From Chromera velia (lineage: Eukaryota; Sar; Chromeraceae): a DNA stretch of 28,609 nucleotides. The position numbers were made by a program, and so were the translations under genes. The notes under the pieces were generated by a model, which was not told the origin of the DNA, searched no databases, and saw only the letters and a list, made by a program, of their open reading frames with translations. Below are positions 19,969 to 28,609 of this stretch, one piece after another. Position 1 is the stretch's first letter. Each line of letters begins with the position of its first letter. The stretch lies in the NCBI GenBank assembly GCA_018398765.1, contig JAHBMJ010005873.1:1-28609 (forward strand), written 5' to 3'.

Positions 19969-22900
19969 AGGAGAGAGATTGAAAGACAGATAGGTTGTCA
20001 GATAGAGAGAGAAGTAGTCGGATATCAGGATTGATAGACAAACAAATGGATTTATCAATCAAAGTAGCAGGACACGTAGACAAATTATGAGACAGGAAAA
20101 AACAAGCAAACACAGAAAGAATCAAACAGGACAGAGGGCAACGGACAGAGAGACCGATAGATGGATGCACGGGCAGGCACGCAGGCAGGCAGGCAGCCAA
20201 CGGAGCGTTGAAGCGACAGATAGAGAGGTTCATTGTGTCGTCGGATTGATTCGTTTTCCTCTTCGGAATTCCTCCTTCCCTTCCTTTCTCTTTATGTATG
20301 TATATGTATGTATGTATGTATGTATGTGTATATATATTTATGTATGTATGTATGATTGATTTGTTGTCCTCTTCGGAATTCCTCCTTCCCTTCCTTTCTC
20401 TTTATGTATGTATATGTATGTATGTATGTGTATATATATTTATGTATGTATGTATGATTGATTTGTTTTCCTCTTCGGAATTCCTCCTTCCCTTCCTTTC
20501 TCTTTATGTATGTATATGTATGTATGTATGTATGTGTATATATATTTATGTATGTATGTATGATTGATTTGTTTTCCTCTTCGGAATTCCTCCTTCCCTT
20601 CCTTTCTCTTTATGTATGTATATGTATGTATGTATGTATGTGTATATATATTTATGTATGTATGTATGATTGATTTGTTTTCCTCTTCGGAATTCCTCCT
20701 TCCCTTCCTTTCTCTTTATGTATGTATATGTATGTATGTATGTATGTATGTGTATATATATTTATGTATGTATGTATGATTGATTTGTTTTCCTCTTCGG
20801 AATTCCTCCTTCCCTTCCTTTCTCTTTCGCATGCAGGTTGCGACTGCGTCTGCGGGTGTGATCGCTGCCCTCTACGAGACGCCCCCGCAGATTCGCATTC
20901 AGGGCATCAACTCCATCGCTGGGTACACGGCTCTGGCGGGATTCGATGAGACAGCAATAGGGTGGTTTGGGGAGACGACGAGGTCAGTCAGCACGTCTAG
21001 CTGTCTGTCTGAGTTGGTAGGTGCCGGTCTTTGGGGGCTTCTTACTCTCTTAATTTGTGGGTTTGTTTGTTCGTCCGTTCATTTGTCTGTTTGGTGATGT
21101 TTTTGTGTGTTATCTTATTTGTCTGTTTGTTTCTGTGCGTGTATGTAGACCTGCGTCCAAGCAAGCGCGTTCACATGAGAAATATTTGCGAGTACATGAA
21201 GCCTTTCATTGTATGTATCTGTCTTTCGTCTGGTTTCTTTCCGTGAACGTTTTCTGCGTTTTCTTTCTTTCCCCTGTGATCTTCTTGATCGTGCCACCGA
21301 CTGAATGAATCCTTCATCGCCTGCAGGTATTGCACGAAGGGCCTCACAAAGGAGGAGAAAGCACTCTATGAAAAGATCACGGGAGCATTGGTGACCCATT
21401 ACGTTTACTTTGCTCAGGTCGGTCGGATGGCGGGAGTCTGATGGAGTGACTGTGTGCGACGAGGGATCTTCGGTTTTGTTCTCGTGTGTGTCTGTGTGCG
21501 TGGACAGAGGCGGACTTTTTTCATCCGATGACTTTCTGTTTGTGCAAATGATATGTTGTTGAATTGAGATTCGCAGTAAGGCAAGAATGAAATTGTTACT
21601 TCCATTTTTGTTTTCTTCCTGCTTTTCCGCATCCTCGCAGGCATGCAGGCAGTCAGGTATTCAGGTAGTTGCAAAACTTGTTCATTTGATGCAGTCAAAG
21701 CATTCCAACGATATGCGCACAAAAGTTTGAGCAAATCAACCTGTTTGATTTGTTTTTCGTTCTCTCTTCCCTCTTCACAAACCTCCCTTGTCTCGCAGGC
21801 CCCCAAGAAGTCAGGCGGACAAGAGGCGATCCGTGCCTCTGTCGCCTATGGAGGTCTGAAGAAAGCCTACCGACTGATGGAGGAGTACGACCCTGCAAGT
21901 TGCGACTTCTCGAAGAAAGAGAACCAACCGGCAACCCCATGGTCCATCGCCAAGTGTGCGTGCGTCAAGTCGCTCTCGTATTTCGAGACAGACGGGTGGA
22001 ATTCGGACGGCAGCCTGTCTCGGGAGGTGAACAGGAAACCTTTCGAGGATTTTGACTTCTTCGACGGCACCAATCAGTACAACAAGTGGGTATGCATTCA
22101 TTTTGATACAGGATTCTGTGCATTGACTTCTTCGATGGCACCAATCTTGTGGTTAGACAACATCTGCAGCCCCTTTACTTTTGCAGCGCGTATTTCTTGT
22201 TGAGCCTTTCATGGTGCCGTGCAAAGAAAAGAGAACTCGTTCAGAATTGTTGGCTTTTTGATCGGACCGGCCGGACTTTCTGACCTGCTGCAAGCCACTG
22301 CCAGGCATGGAAGGAACCGGTCTCATGCATCCCTCCTGAATGAACTGCTATGCCCTTCTCCCTTCTCCCTTCTCCCTTCCCCTTTCTTCTTCCCCTTGCA
22401 GATACGAGAACCAGCTGTGCACCCCCAATTCGGATGTGATGACATGGACGCCCCTGAGGGAGGACTCGGGAGTGGGGTTCTTCCAGAGGTGCGTGCGTGC
22501 GTGCGTCAATAGACAGACACACAGACAGACAGACAGACAGACAGACAGAGAGAGAGAGAGAGAGAGAGAGAGGATCTGATTAATGTACATACCAGATGAA
22601 CCCACATGAGATATTGCCTCAATCAATAAGTCAGACAAGACAGGTGACCACCCAGCCAGCCAGCCAGAAATGCCTTGAAGAGGTACACCCGCTCAGGCAG
22701 GGCTTCCATGTGTTCCTTCCTTCCTTCCTTCCTTCCTTCCTTCCTTCCGCGTTTCTCTTAAGATGGGAGGACCGAGACGGACAGTCCCGATCACTCCATT
22801 CATTCGTGTGTGTCTGTTTGTGTGCACATACACTCACTCACTCACTCACTCACGCCTACATGCCTGCCTGGCTACCTGGCTGCCCGCAGGTCCCTCCACG

Positions 22901-25378
22901 TGACCCCCCAAATCGGTCTGACCAGCAGACTCCTTACCGTGCCCTCAGAAAACAAGTGCTCCTACCTCGAGGTCGGCTACGGCTAGCAAGGGGGGGATGA
23001 AAACCCTCTCTTCCTTCCTTCTCCCTTAATTCCAACTGCCCTCGATTACATCCCCCAGCCGAAGGAACCACCTCCTTTCACTTACTTCTTCTTCTTCTTC
23101 TTCTTTGAAATTCCGTACGTGCATCTTCCTGCCGGCTTTCTTCCCCACCTGCTCCATCCATCCATCCATCCATCCATCCCTGCATGCATGCATGCAGAAC
23201 GAGACAGTTCCGGATCCCCAGTACGACTACGACTTCGAGCTCGACTTTGTGTTGGAGGAGACGAGAAAGACGGCCAATGACAACAAACGGTCGGCCTGCG
23301 TGTCGGGAAAGAACTAAGCCAGAGAGGGAGGGAAGGAGGGAGGGAGTCGAGTTGCGTGGCGAGGTGTGGTCGTTGGGTAAATATTTCCTAATAAAAGACG
23401 AGAGAAGAGCCAGAAGCAGTCCCTCCAAACATGCAGTGAAACGAATCAAGAAAACTGCATGCATCTGTCGCTTCCTTCCTCTCATCTGATGCGGAGTCCT
23501 CTAAAAGCTCCCTGAGCCAACGGTACCGTCTACAATGGATCCATTAATTCTCTCTCTTCTTATTTTGTTTGGTTGTCTGCCTTTTTGCTTTGCTTCTTCT
23601 GTCGGATTCTGATTGAAATTAGTGGGATTTTCCTTCCTTTTTCCCCACTGTCCCTAAATTCTCTCCTTTAGATTTGTGGAGGCGGAGACATTTGGTAGTA
23701 CCTGTTCGCATGTATGTATGTATGTATTCATATGTATTCCTCATGCCTTGCTCATTCTTCTTTCAGATTTGTGGAGGTGGAGGTATTCGACAGCACCTGT
23801 TCGCATGTATGTATGTATGTATGTATGTATGTATTCCTCATGCATGTCCATTCTTTTTTCAGATTTGTGGAGGTGGAGGTATTCGACAGCACCTGTTCGC
23901 ATGTATGCATGTATGTATGTGTTCATATGTATTCCTCATGCATGTCCATTCTTTTTTCAGATTTGTGGAGGTGGAGGTATTCGACAGCACCTGTTCGCAT
24001 GTATGTATGTATGTATGTGTTCATATGTATTCCTCTTGCATGTTCATTGTTGTTTCAGATTTGTGGAGGTGGAGGCATTCGACAGCACCTGTTCGCATGT
24101 ATGTATGTATGTATGTATGTGTTCATATGTATTCCTCATGCATGTCCATTCTTCTTTCAGATTTGTGGAGGTGGAAGCATTCGACAGCAAACTCTCCTCC
24201 CTGGTAGCCCAGGCAGTCCTTTGGGGAGTCGCCAACAAGCTCAGCGAGTTCGAGCACTGGAAACTCGCTCTCACCTTCTCCATCACCATGCACGACGCTA
24301 CCGTCCTCGCCTGGAGGGAGAAGGTCTCTCTCTCTCTCTCTCCTTCTCTGTACTGCACTGCATCCCCCCGCAGTGTTCTTTCTTTCTGTTAGACCGATAG
24401 ATAGACCAAAGACTATGAAAGACTGTTTTGTTTTCAAGATATGCGAACGCACGGGTTCACAGTTCTTGCCCCGAGGCACGGAGAAGGTTCTTGCGTGTTT
24501 GCCGCTTTGTTCTTCGTTCAATATTTCCTGAAGTCGGGTGAAGAAAGAAATCATCCGATCAACTTAACGGATGGATGGATGGATGGATGGATGGATGGAT
24601 GCACACCTAATTCGCCCAACCCCACGTGCATGCGCGTGTCGCTTTTCGATCAAGCAGGTCTACTGGAATCTGATCCGCCCCACCACAGTTGCAGAGCGTC
24701 TCGGCGGTACGGAGAGAAAGTCTACCTGGGCAGGAGGGGATGTCTTGGGAGAGAGGGAGATCAAGGTCGTGGAGTGGGAGCCCGTCATTCGCACCATGCC
24801 CCATGCAGAGTATCCCTCTGGATCTGCGTGCATGTGCAAAGCCTGGGCCGAGGCTTTGACTGCCTTCTCGGGAAGTGACGAGGTCAACAAGCCGTCTCCT
24901 GCCCTAGACATAGTCGTCAAAAAAGGCCAGTCCAAGATCGCGCCCCATGTGAGACCCACAGAGGACGTCAGACTGACCTTCTCCAGATGGAGTCAGATCG
25001 CAGAGACGTGCAGCGTCTCCCGGACGGCAGGGGGAATGCACTTCTCGAAGGCCCTGGACGTTTCGGCTGACATGTGCGAGGACGTGGGGGGAAGGGCTTT
25101 CGGCATCGTGCAGGATCTCGCTGCAGGTGAGCGGGGGGGGGGGCCGGAAGAAGGGAACTTGAAGTTGGTCGATTGATTGATGCGGTGCATGGTTGGGCAA
25201 GGCAAGAAATGAAATAGATAGGTCAAATAAGTTCCGCATAAGCGTGGAGGTGGATGCGCTCCGCCTAGCTTTGTGCTTCACACGTACCCGCTGTTAATTG
25301 CATGGGAATGCCTTCAGAGCCAGACAGCACTTTCTCACTTCCGAGTTTTTGTGTACGACCGCTTTTGCGCATTTCATG

Positions 25379-25468
<90 letters not shown>

Positions 25469-25577
25469 CCCACATCTCCTCTCTCGCTTGATTTTGTTGG
25501 CAGGCAAGCAGGAGGCCACAAGGCCCCACGAAGACCCGATCAAGGTCTGCCCCTTCATTCCCCAAACAAGAGTGTGA
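18637..25577 (+). CDS. Secreted vanadium-haloperoxidase-like protein (PAP2 superfamily)
   Basis: Twelve exons: 18637-18729, 19065-19272, 19626-19804, 20837-20982, 21327-21417, 21799-22085, 22402-22488, 22890-22971, 23198-23289, 24161-24323, 24658-25126 and 25504-25577; phases agree, 656 aa. Residues 1-20 are a signal peptide (MLSKAALVAAVALVPSSEAA). Residues ~325-390 have the haloperoxidase features CTPNSDVMTWTPL and HVTPQIG. The C-terminal half holds the vanadate/phosphate pocket: K-x6-RP at Lys476-Pro484 (split by intron 10), PSGS at 529-532, and SR-x5-H at Ser597-His604 (SRTAGGMHF). The family motif is PSGH, so the acid-base His is replaced by Ser532. The vanadate-ligand His604 and the oxyanion-binding Lys and Arg are kept. 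Bromide or chloride oxidation is therefore uncertain; phosphatase or structural roles are alternatives. Exons 8 and 9 both end before GTCGGC donors; reading past either meets a stop quickly. Confidence 0.85.
18777..18789 (+). repeat. Duplicate of the exon 1 donor of the haloperoxidase-like gene
   Basis: AAGGTCAGTCAAT at 18727-18739 spans the exon 1 donor and is repeated exactly at 18777-18789. Using the second donor would add 50 nt and shift the frame. Confidence 0.7.
19881..19978. repeat. (CA)n-(GA)n microsatellite, haloperoxidase-like intron 3
   Basis: Compound CA then GA tract on the plus strand, 76 bp after the exon 3 donor, similar in layout to that in HDAC intron 5. Confidence 0.9.
20244..20836 (+). 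repeat. ~106-bp minisatellite amplifying the exon 4 acceptor tract
   Basis: Units begin GATTGATTTGTTTTCCTCTT at 20244, 20354, 20456, 20562, 20668 and 20778. Spacings are 102 to 110 bp and differ by whole ATGT steps. Each unit has a strong pyrimidine tract (CCTCCTTCCCTTCCTTTCTC) followed by ATGT and TATATATT repeats. Only the last unit continues into CGCATGCAG and exon 4. Confidence 0.95.
22123..22147 (+). repeat. Fragment of exon 6 duplicated into intron 6
   Basis: TTGACTTCTTCGATGGCACC and a few further bases repeat exon 6 positions 22052-22074 with one change. The copy lies 71 bp downstream, just past the donor at 22086. Confidence 0.8.
22511..22573. repeat. (CAGA)n-(GA)n microsatellite, haloperoxidase-like intron 7
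   Basis: CAGA units followed by GA units immediately after the exon 7 donor. TTCC (22717-22748) and ACTC (22827-22852) tracts occur later in the same intron. Confidence 0.9.
23156..23197. repeat. (CCAT)n and (GCAT)n tract forming the exon 9 acceptor
   Basis: CCAT repeats followed by GCAT repeats ending in GCATGCAG directly at exon 9. The acceptor itself lies inside the tetranucleotide repeat. Confidence 0.85.
23672..24160 (+). repeat. Five decoy copies of the exon 10 start of the haloperoxidase-like gene
   Basis: The exon 10 beginning (ATTTGTGGAGGTGGA...TTCGACAGC) appears at 23672, 23767, 23873, 23961 and 24059, before the true exon at 24161. Copies two to five each have a convincing TTTCAG acceptor. 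Each then diverges into TGTTCGCATGTATG and (ATGT)n. Spacings are 95, 106, 88, 98 and 102 bp. The last spacing is a multiple of three and the frame is open, so use of the 24059 acceptor would add 34 residues without a frameshift. Confidence 0.9.
24568..24601. repeat. (GGAT)n microsatellite, haloperoxidase-like intron 10
   Basis: About eight GGAT units some 55 bp before the exon 11 acceptor. Confidence 0.9.
25382..25465. repeat. (TC)n-(TG)n microsatellite, haloperoxidase-like intron 11
   Basis: Long TC run then TG run on the coding strand, ending about 40 bp before the last exon. Confidence 0.95.
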
Positions 25578-26370
25578 TCTGACCTGACCTCACCTGAGCG
25601 ATCGACAATCAATCAACCAACCAATTAACTTCATTGACAGAATTCGGGGAGACGAATGGTGCTGTTCTTCTGCTCGAAGTGGAGCGGAAGCAGGGAAGAA
25701 GGAAAGAAGGAGAGAACTTGAACTTAACCTTAAAGACAGGTGCTCTGCTAGTCGCAGAGAGTGTGTGGGCAGCAGTCAGGGTCTCACTCTGCAATGAAGT
25801 GAGAGAGAAAGTCAAGGCAAGGAAACTTGAAGGAGGGATCAGACTCTTTTGCATGGGGGGGGTCGGTTCAATCTTGTCTTTAGACGGACGGATAAATGAA
25901 TTCATTCATCCATGAATTTGCTCTCTGGAGGGACGTCAAAGGCTTTTGATCGGCCAGTCGAAGATGGACCCTGGCTGACCGAGCTACATTGGAATTTTCC
26001 TCCATGCCTCGGATACTCATTTGCATTTTTTGCCAGTAAGGGGAGAAAGAAACCTCCCGGAGTGCGCGCAAGAATTTGGGGGTTTCTTCTTTTCTTGTCA
26101 GTCCTGTCGCTGTACGTCGGGACCGTTGGTCTTTTGCCCAAGTCCTTCCTAGCTCGTCCACACTCATACTCCTCCTCCCAACCCCCTCTCTTCCTGTCTG
26201 TTTTTTCCTCCGGTTTTTGATCATGCTACGTCTCCTTCTCAATTCCATTCTGTATGTCTCGTTCACTCACTGGAATAGGCTCTGGTCACATCTGATGAAT
26301 TAATGTAATTAAATTAATTGGGGTCGGATTTTCCCAGTCTTCAATACTTTTGTTCATTTCAATAATTTAA
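25578..26370. other. 3' flank of the haloperoxidase-like gene with weak ORFs
   Basis: No gene is recognised. A plus-strand frame (25634-25915) begins with TTG after a possible acceptor (CATTGACAG). A minus-strand frame spans 25880-26266. Neither resembles a known family to me and neither starts convincingly. Confidence 0.35.
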
Positions 26371-26634
26371 TATAACCCACAAGGCGAAAGCAGTGCTCTG
26401 TCTGTTGAATGTAGCGACCACAAACTCTGTGTACATGATTCTTGTATTCGGTGTGTTGATGACTTCATGCATAGACTTTCTTCATGTGCCAAGCGGCTGG
26501 ATGAAAGAGAATTCCTGCACTGCCTGGCTGAGCTGGAATCCATTAATTCAAATGATTGTAACTGTCCACTCCCCGGTGCAAGTACATCTGAACTCTTCAT
26601 CCGTAATGTCATTCGATCCGTCTCCCTATTCTAG
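26371..26634 (+). pseudogene. Unrecognised Cys-rich ORF remnant without a start codon
   Basis: An 87-codon stop-to-stop frame ends at TAG 26632-26634. It looks protein-like (for example VECSDHKLCVHDSC, LHCLAELESI and PLPGASTSELFIRNVIR), with eight or nine cysteines. There is no initiating ATG near its start. It may be a lone exon or a fragment of a mobile-element protein. No family is recognised. Confidence 0.25.
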
Positions 26635-26985
26635 AAAGTGATTAACTGATCAACTCCACCGGCGACTTAACAAACAACAACCATGCATGTATGTGCCGCC
26701 CGGGAGCTTAGCGCTCCAACTGGGGTTAGGCATCCTCTAAGAGTCTAACTAACTAACTAACTAATAAAGAAAACGCCATTTTTTTATGGTTTTAAGCATA
26801 TGTAGAAGCATACTTTTGAGGTAAACCTCGCAAGCAAAGACGATCAAACTGAGAATCGATCAAAGGCGTCTGTCTTGCAGTGTCTTCACAGATATATACA
26901 TTTAAAGAAATGGTAGGGGCCGGCTTGCAGCGTTTTTATACATGCATGGAGCAAGGCAGCCTAGGCATAGAAACTTATAATTTTT
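26635..26985. other. Intergenic DNA with (CTAA)n tract
   Basis: No gene is seen. A short hairpin (GGAGC and GCTCC at 26703-26717) and a CTAA repeat (26745-26764) are the only structured pieces. Confidence 0.4.
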
Positions 26986-27536
26986 TAGGGGTAATTTTCA
27001 AAAAAAAAAAAAAATAATAAAAAAAGGTCTCAGGAGCATTTTTTTTTTTTTTTGCTTTTCGATGATGACCTCGATCAAGATGTAACAACTATATGCAACT
27101 AGATATACAACACTTTGCAATACTAAAGCAACACTTGTATAACAGTGCTTTTTTTTACCCTATTAAATTGACTTAAAGTTTGTTCTTAGCATCTAGCCTG
27201 TGCGTCTTTCGTCTCTTCCTTTTGTCCTGGTTACTGCTCTCGCTGCTAGCTCTCTATCTCATGCGACTTCATACTTGATGCTCCTCCGTCCGAATGCCTT
27301 CTTCGGCATTTGCTAAGCACTTCCTATCCCTCAGTGCTACACCTATAGTGCTTAGTACACCATTCATTTATTATTATAACAAAGAAACAATAGTACAACA
27401 ATACTTAAACAACACTTATTAACTCGTACAACACATGAACAACACTTAAACAACATATCATTTAGTTTGACATCAGAAAAAAAAAAAGAAAAAGGTGAAA
27501 ATGACTTTTTTTTTTTTTTTTTGAAAATTACCCCTA
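26986..27536. mobile_element. 551-bp inverted-terminus element
   Basis: TAGGGGTAATTTTCA plus a run of A at 26986-27014 is mirrored by a run of T plus TGAAAATTACCCCTA at 27506-27536. The interior is AT-rich, includes repeated AACAACACTTA motifs and TAAGCACT/AGTGCTTA pairs, and has no ORF. It is a non-autonomous DNA-transposon candidate. No clear target-site duplication was found. Confidence 0.5.
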
Positions 27537-28485
27537 TGGATAATTTTCTACCTGCATTATACCCTAGACGACAAAATTATTCAATAAAATTTTTAAGCTG
27601 AACACAATTTCATTTTCGGGAACGACATTGGATCAAGCTTACTATTGAAGCTTAGGATCAAGCCCCCCTCTTTAAAAGTTTTTGGGCCAGGGTATCTAGT
27701 AGTGTACTTGCTCATATGATGATACTAACTTGAAAGCTGTATTAAGTCATCTTTACCTATATAACTACTGCTAGAACTACTGTTAAAACTCAAGTCTAGA
27801 CTCAAGTTCTTGTTTAAGCCTTCAGTATAACTAGTTAATATGAAACCCATACGGTCGGTCTCGGTGTAAAAAAAATATGATATTTTCACAAGGTTCGGAA
27901 CAAAAAAATATAAAATCTGGTAAAAAATAGCCTTAATATACTACTAGTAGCACTTACCTAGACACTTACAAAATAAAACTATTCTAAAAACAGTTTAACG
28001 GAAAGTATTTTTTCACTCAAGCTTTTTGTTATATCTCTATAGTTATATCTTTTTCAATTCTTTTTTATAACATAAAGTTTATTCTAGTTTATTCAATAAT
28101 TTTGTTGTCTAGGCTAGTGTCTAGGGTAGTACCCTAGGTAGCATTTGCAGGGTAATCCATCCAAAGTGGTTCATGGAGAATCGAAAGATCTCTAAACCTC
28201 CGAATGTTCTCCAAATTATTAGGGTCCCGTAAACTGAACTATTGTACACGCAACACGTAGATCCCACTTAATCTGAAAATGCGATAGCAGAAGAGGAGGA
28301 GGAAGAAGAAAACAAAGAGGAAGATGCTCTGTGAGGCCCTTCCCCCCCCTCATTCACTTCCAACACTTTTCCTTTCCAAGAAAGCACCATCGATGTATAG
28401 GACTGCGCCTTTCTCTGCCTCTCATGGCGCCCCCTTAAAAAACCCAGAAAGCTCTTACCCCCAAGAGGCTCACTCACTACATGCA
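27537..28485. other. AT-rich intergenic DNA
   Basis: Nothing recognisable. A short direct repeat (GGATCAAGC at about 27631 and 27655) is present. A minus-strand frame at 28268-28501 has a TTG start and a low-complexity Ser tail, and is not credible. Confidence 0.4.
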
Positions 28486-28609
28486 TCACAAAAGAAAACA
28501 AAAGAAAGAAAGTCGACGATATCGTCGCATGCAGATCGAGTCATCTTCATCACTCGAATCAGAATCAGCAGATGCATCAATCAATTTTCCTTCCTTTTTT
28601 TTGCCTCCC
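28486..28609 (-). CDS. Possible 3' end of a gene entering from the right edge
   Basis: The minus strand reads an acidic stretch (IDASADSDSSDEDDSICMRR) and ends at TGA 28488-28486. Composition suggests the C-terminal exon of a nuclear or cytosolic protein, but only ~40 codons are visible. No family can be assigned, and it may be chance. Confidence 0.2.
   Translation of the reverse strand, partial: GGKKKEGKLIDASADSDSSDEDDSICMRRYRRLSFFCFLL
28514..28527. repeat. 14-bp perfect palindrome
   Basis: CGACGATATCGTCG is its own reverse complement. It may be a dimer binding site or coincidence. Confidence 0.5.

Noticed and set aside
20244-20836. CRISPR-like look of regularly spaced repeats
   Set aside because: The units are near-identical throughout with no unique spacers, and they lie in an intron of a eukaryotic gene.
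23674-24400. Long plus-strand open frames of ~180-240 codons rich in Cys, Met, Tyr and Val
   Set aside because: They run through (ATGT)n repeats that lack stops in every frame; only the part from 24161 in one frame is a real exon.
1-28609. tRNA or rRNA genes
   Set aside because: No cloverleaf or rRNA-like segment was recognised by eye on either strand.
1-28609. Bacterial or dinoflagellate origin
   Set aside because: Many GT-AG introns exclude bacteria. Canonical GT donors and these gene structures do not fit typical dinoflagellate genes.

Overview
The window is nuclear DNA from a eukaryote with intron-rich genes. Four multi-exon genes can be assembled by hand, and all 26 inferred introns are GT-AG. 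The best guess for the organism is a photosynthetic relative of apicomplexans, such as a chromerid alga like Chromera. The class I histone deacetylase resembles the Plasmodium and Toxoplasma enzyme in many details. A vanadium-haloperoxidase-like gene fits an alga, and TGCATGCA motifs fit a lineage that uses ApiAP2 factors. Canonical GT donors argue against a dinoflagellate. The assignment is inference, because no search could be run.

Layout. 1-3127: tandem array with a period of about 1.33 kb, each unit carrying a ~395-bp element with 30-bp inverted termini. 3128-3819: AT-rich, nothing recognised. 3820-4811: decayed 3' end of a retroelement-like ORF. 5506-6755 (minus): small ZPR1-like protein gene with three exons. 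6756-7323: shared divergent promoter. 7324-14174 (plus): class I histone deacetylase, 11 exons, 473 aa. 14775-15005: short inverted-terminus element. 15903-18003 (minus): secreted DUF2237-like protein, four exons, 200 aa. 18004-18636: divergent promoter with a TGCATGCA cluster and a TATA-like run. 18637-25577 (plus): secreted haloperoxidase/PAP2-superfamily protein, 12 exons, 656 aa. 25578-28609: intergenic DNA with ORF remnants and another inverted-terminus element, with a possible gene entering from the right edge.

The genes form two head-to-head pairs: ZPR1-like with HDAC, and DUF2237-like with haloperoxidase-like. The second pair is notable because both products carry signal peptides and share one ~630-bp promoter region.

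The most unusual signal is repeated local duplication of exon edges together with their splice sites. HDAC exon 8 is partly duplicated at both ends. One duplicate (12095-12154) is a complete 60-nt, phase 0-0 cassette that could add 20 residues without changing frame. HDAC exon 9 has two upstream decoy starts. Exon 10 of the haloperoxidase-like gene has five upstream copies of its acceptor and first codons, embedded in (ATGT)n, and the acceptor tract before its exon 4 is amplified about six times. Splice sites also look unusual: 16 of 26 donors have C at +3 (GTC), and 22 of 26 acceptors read GCAG.
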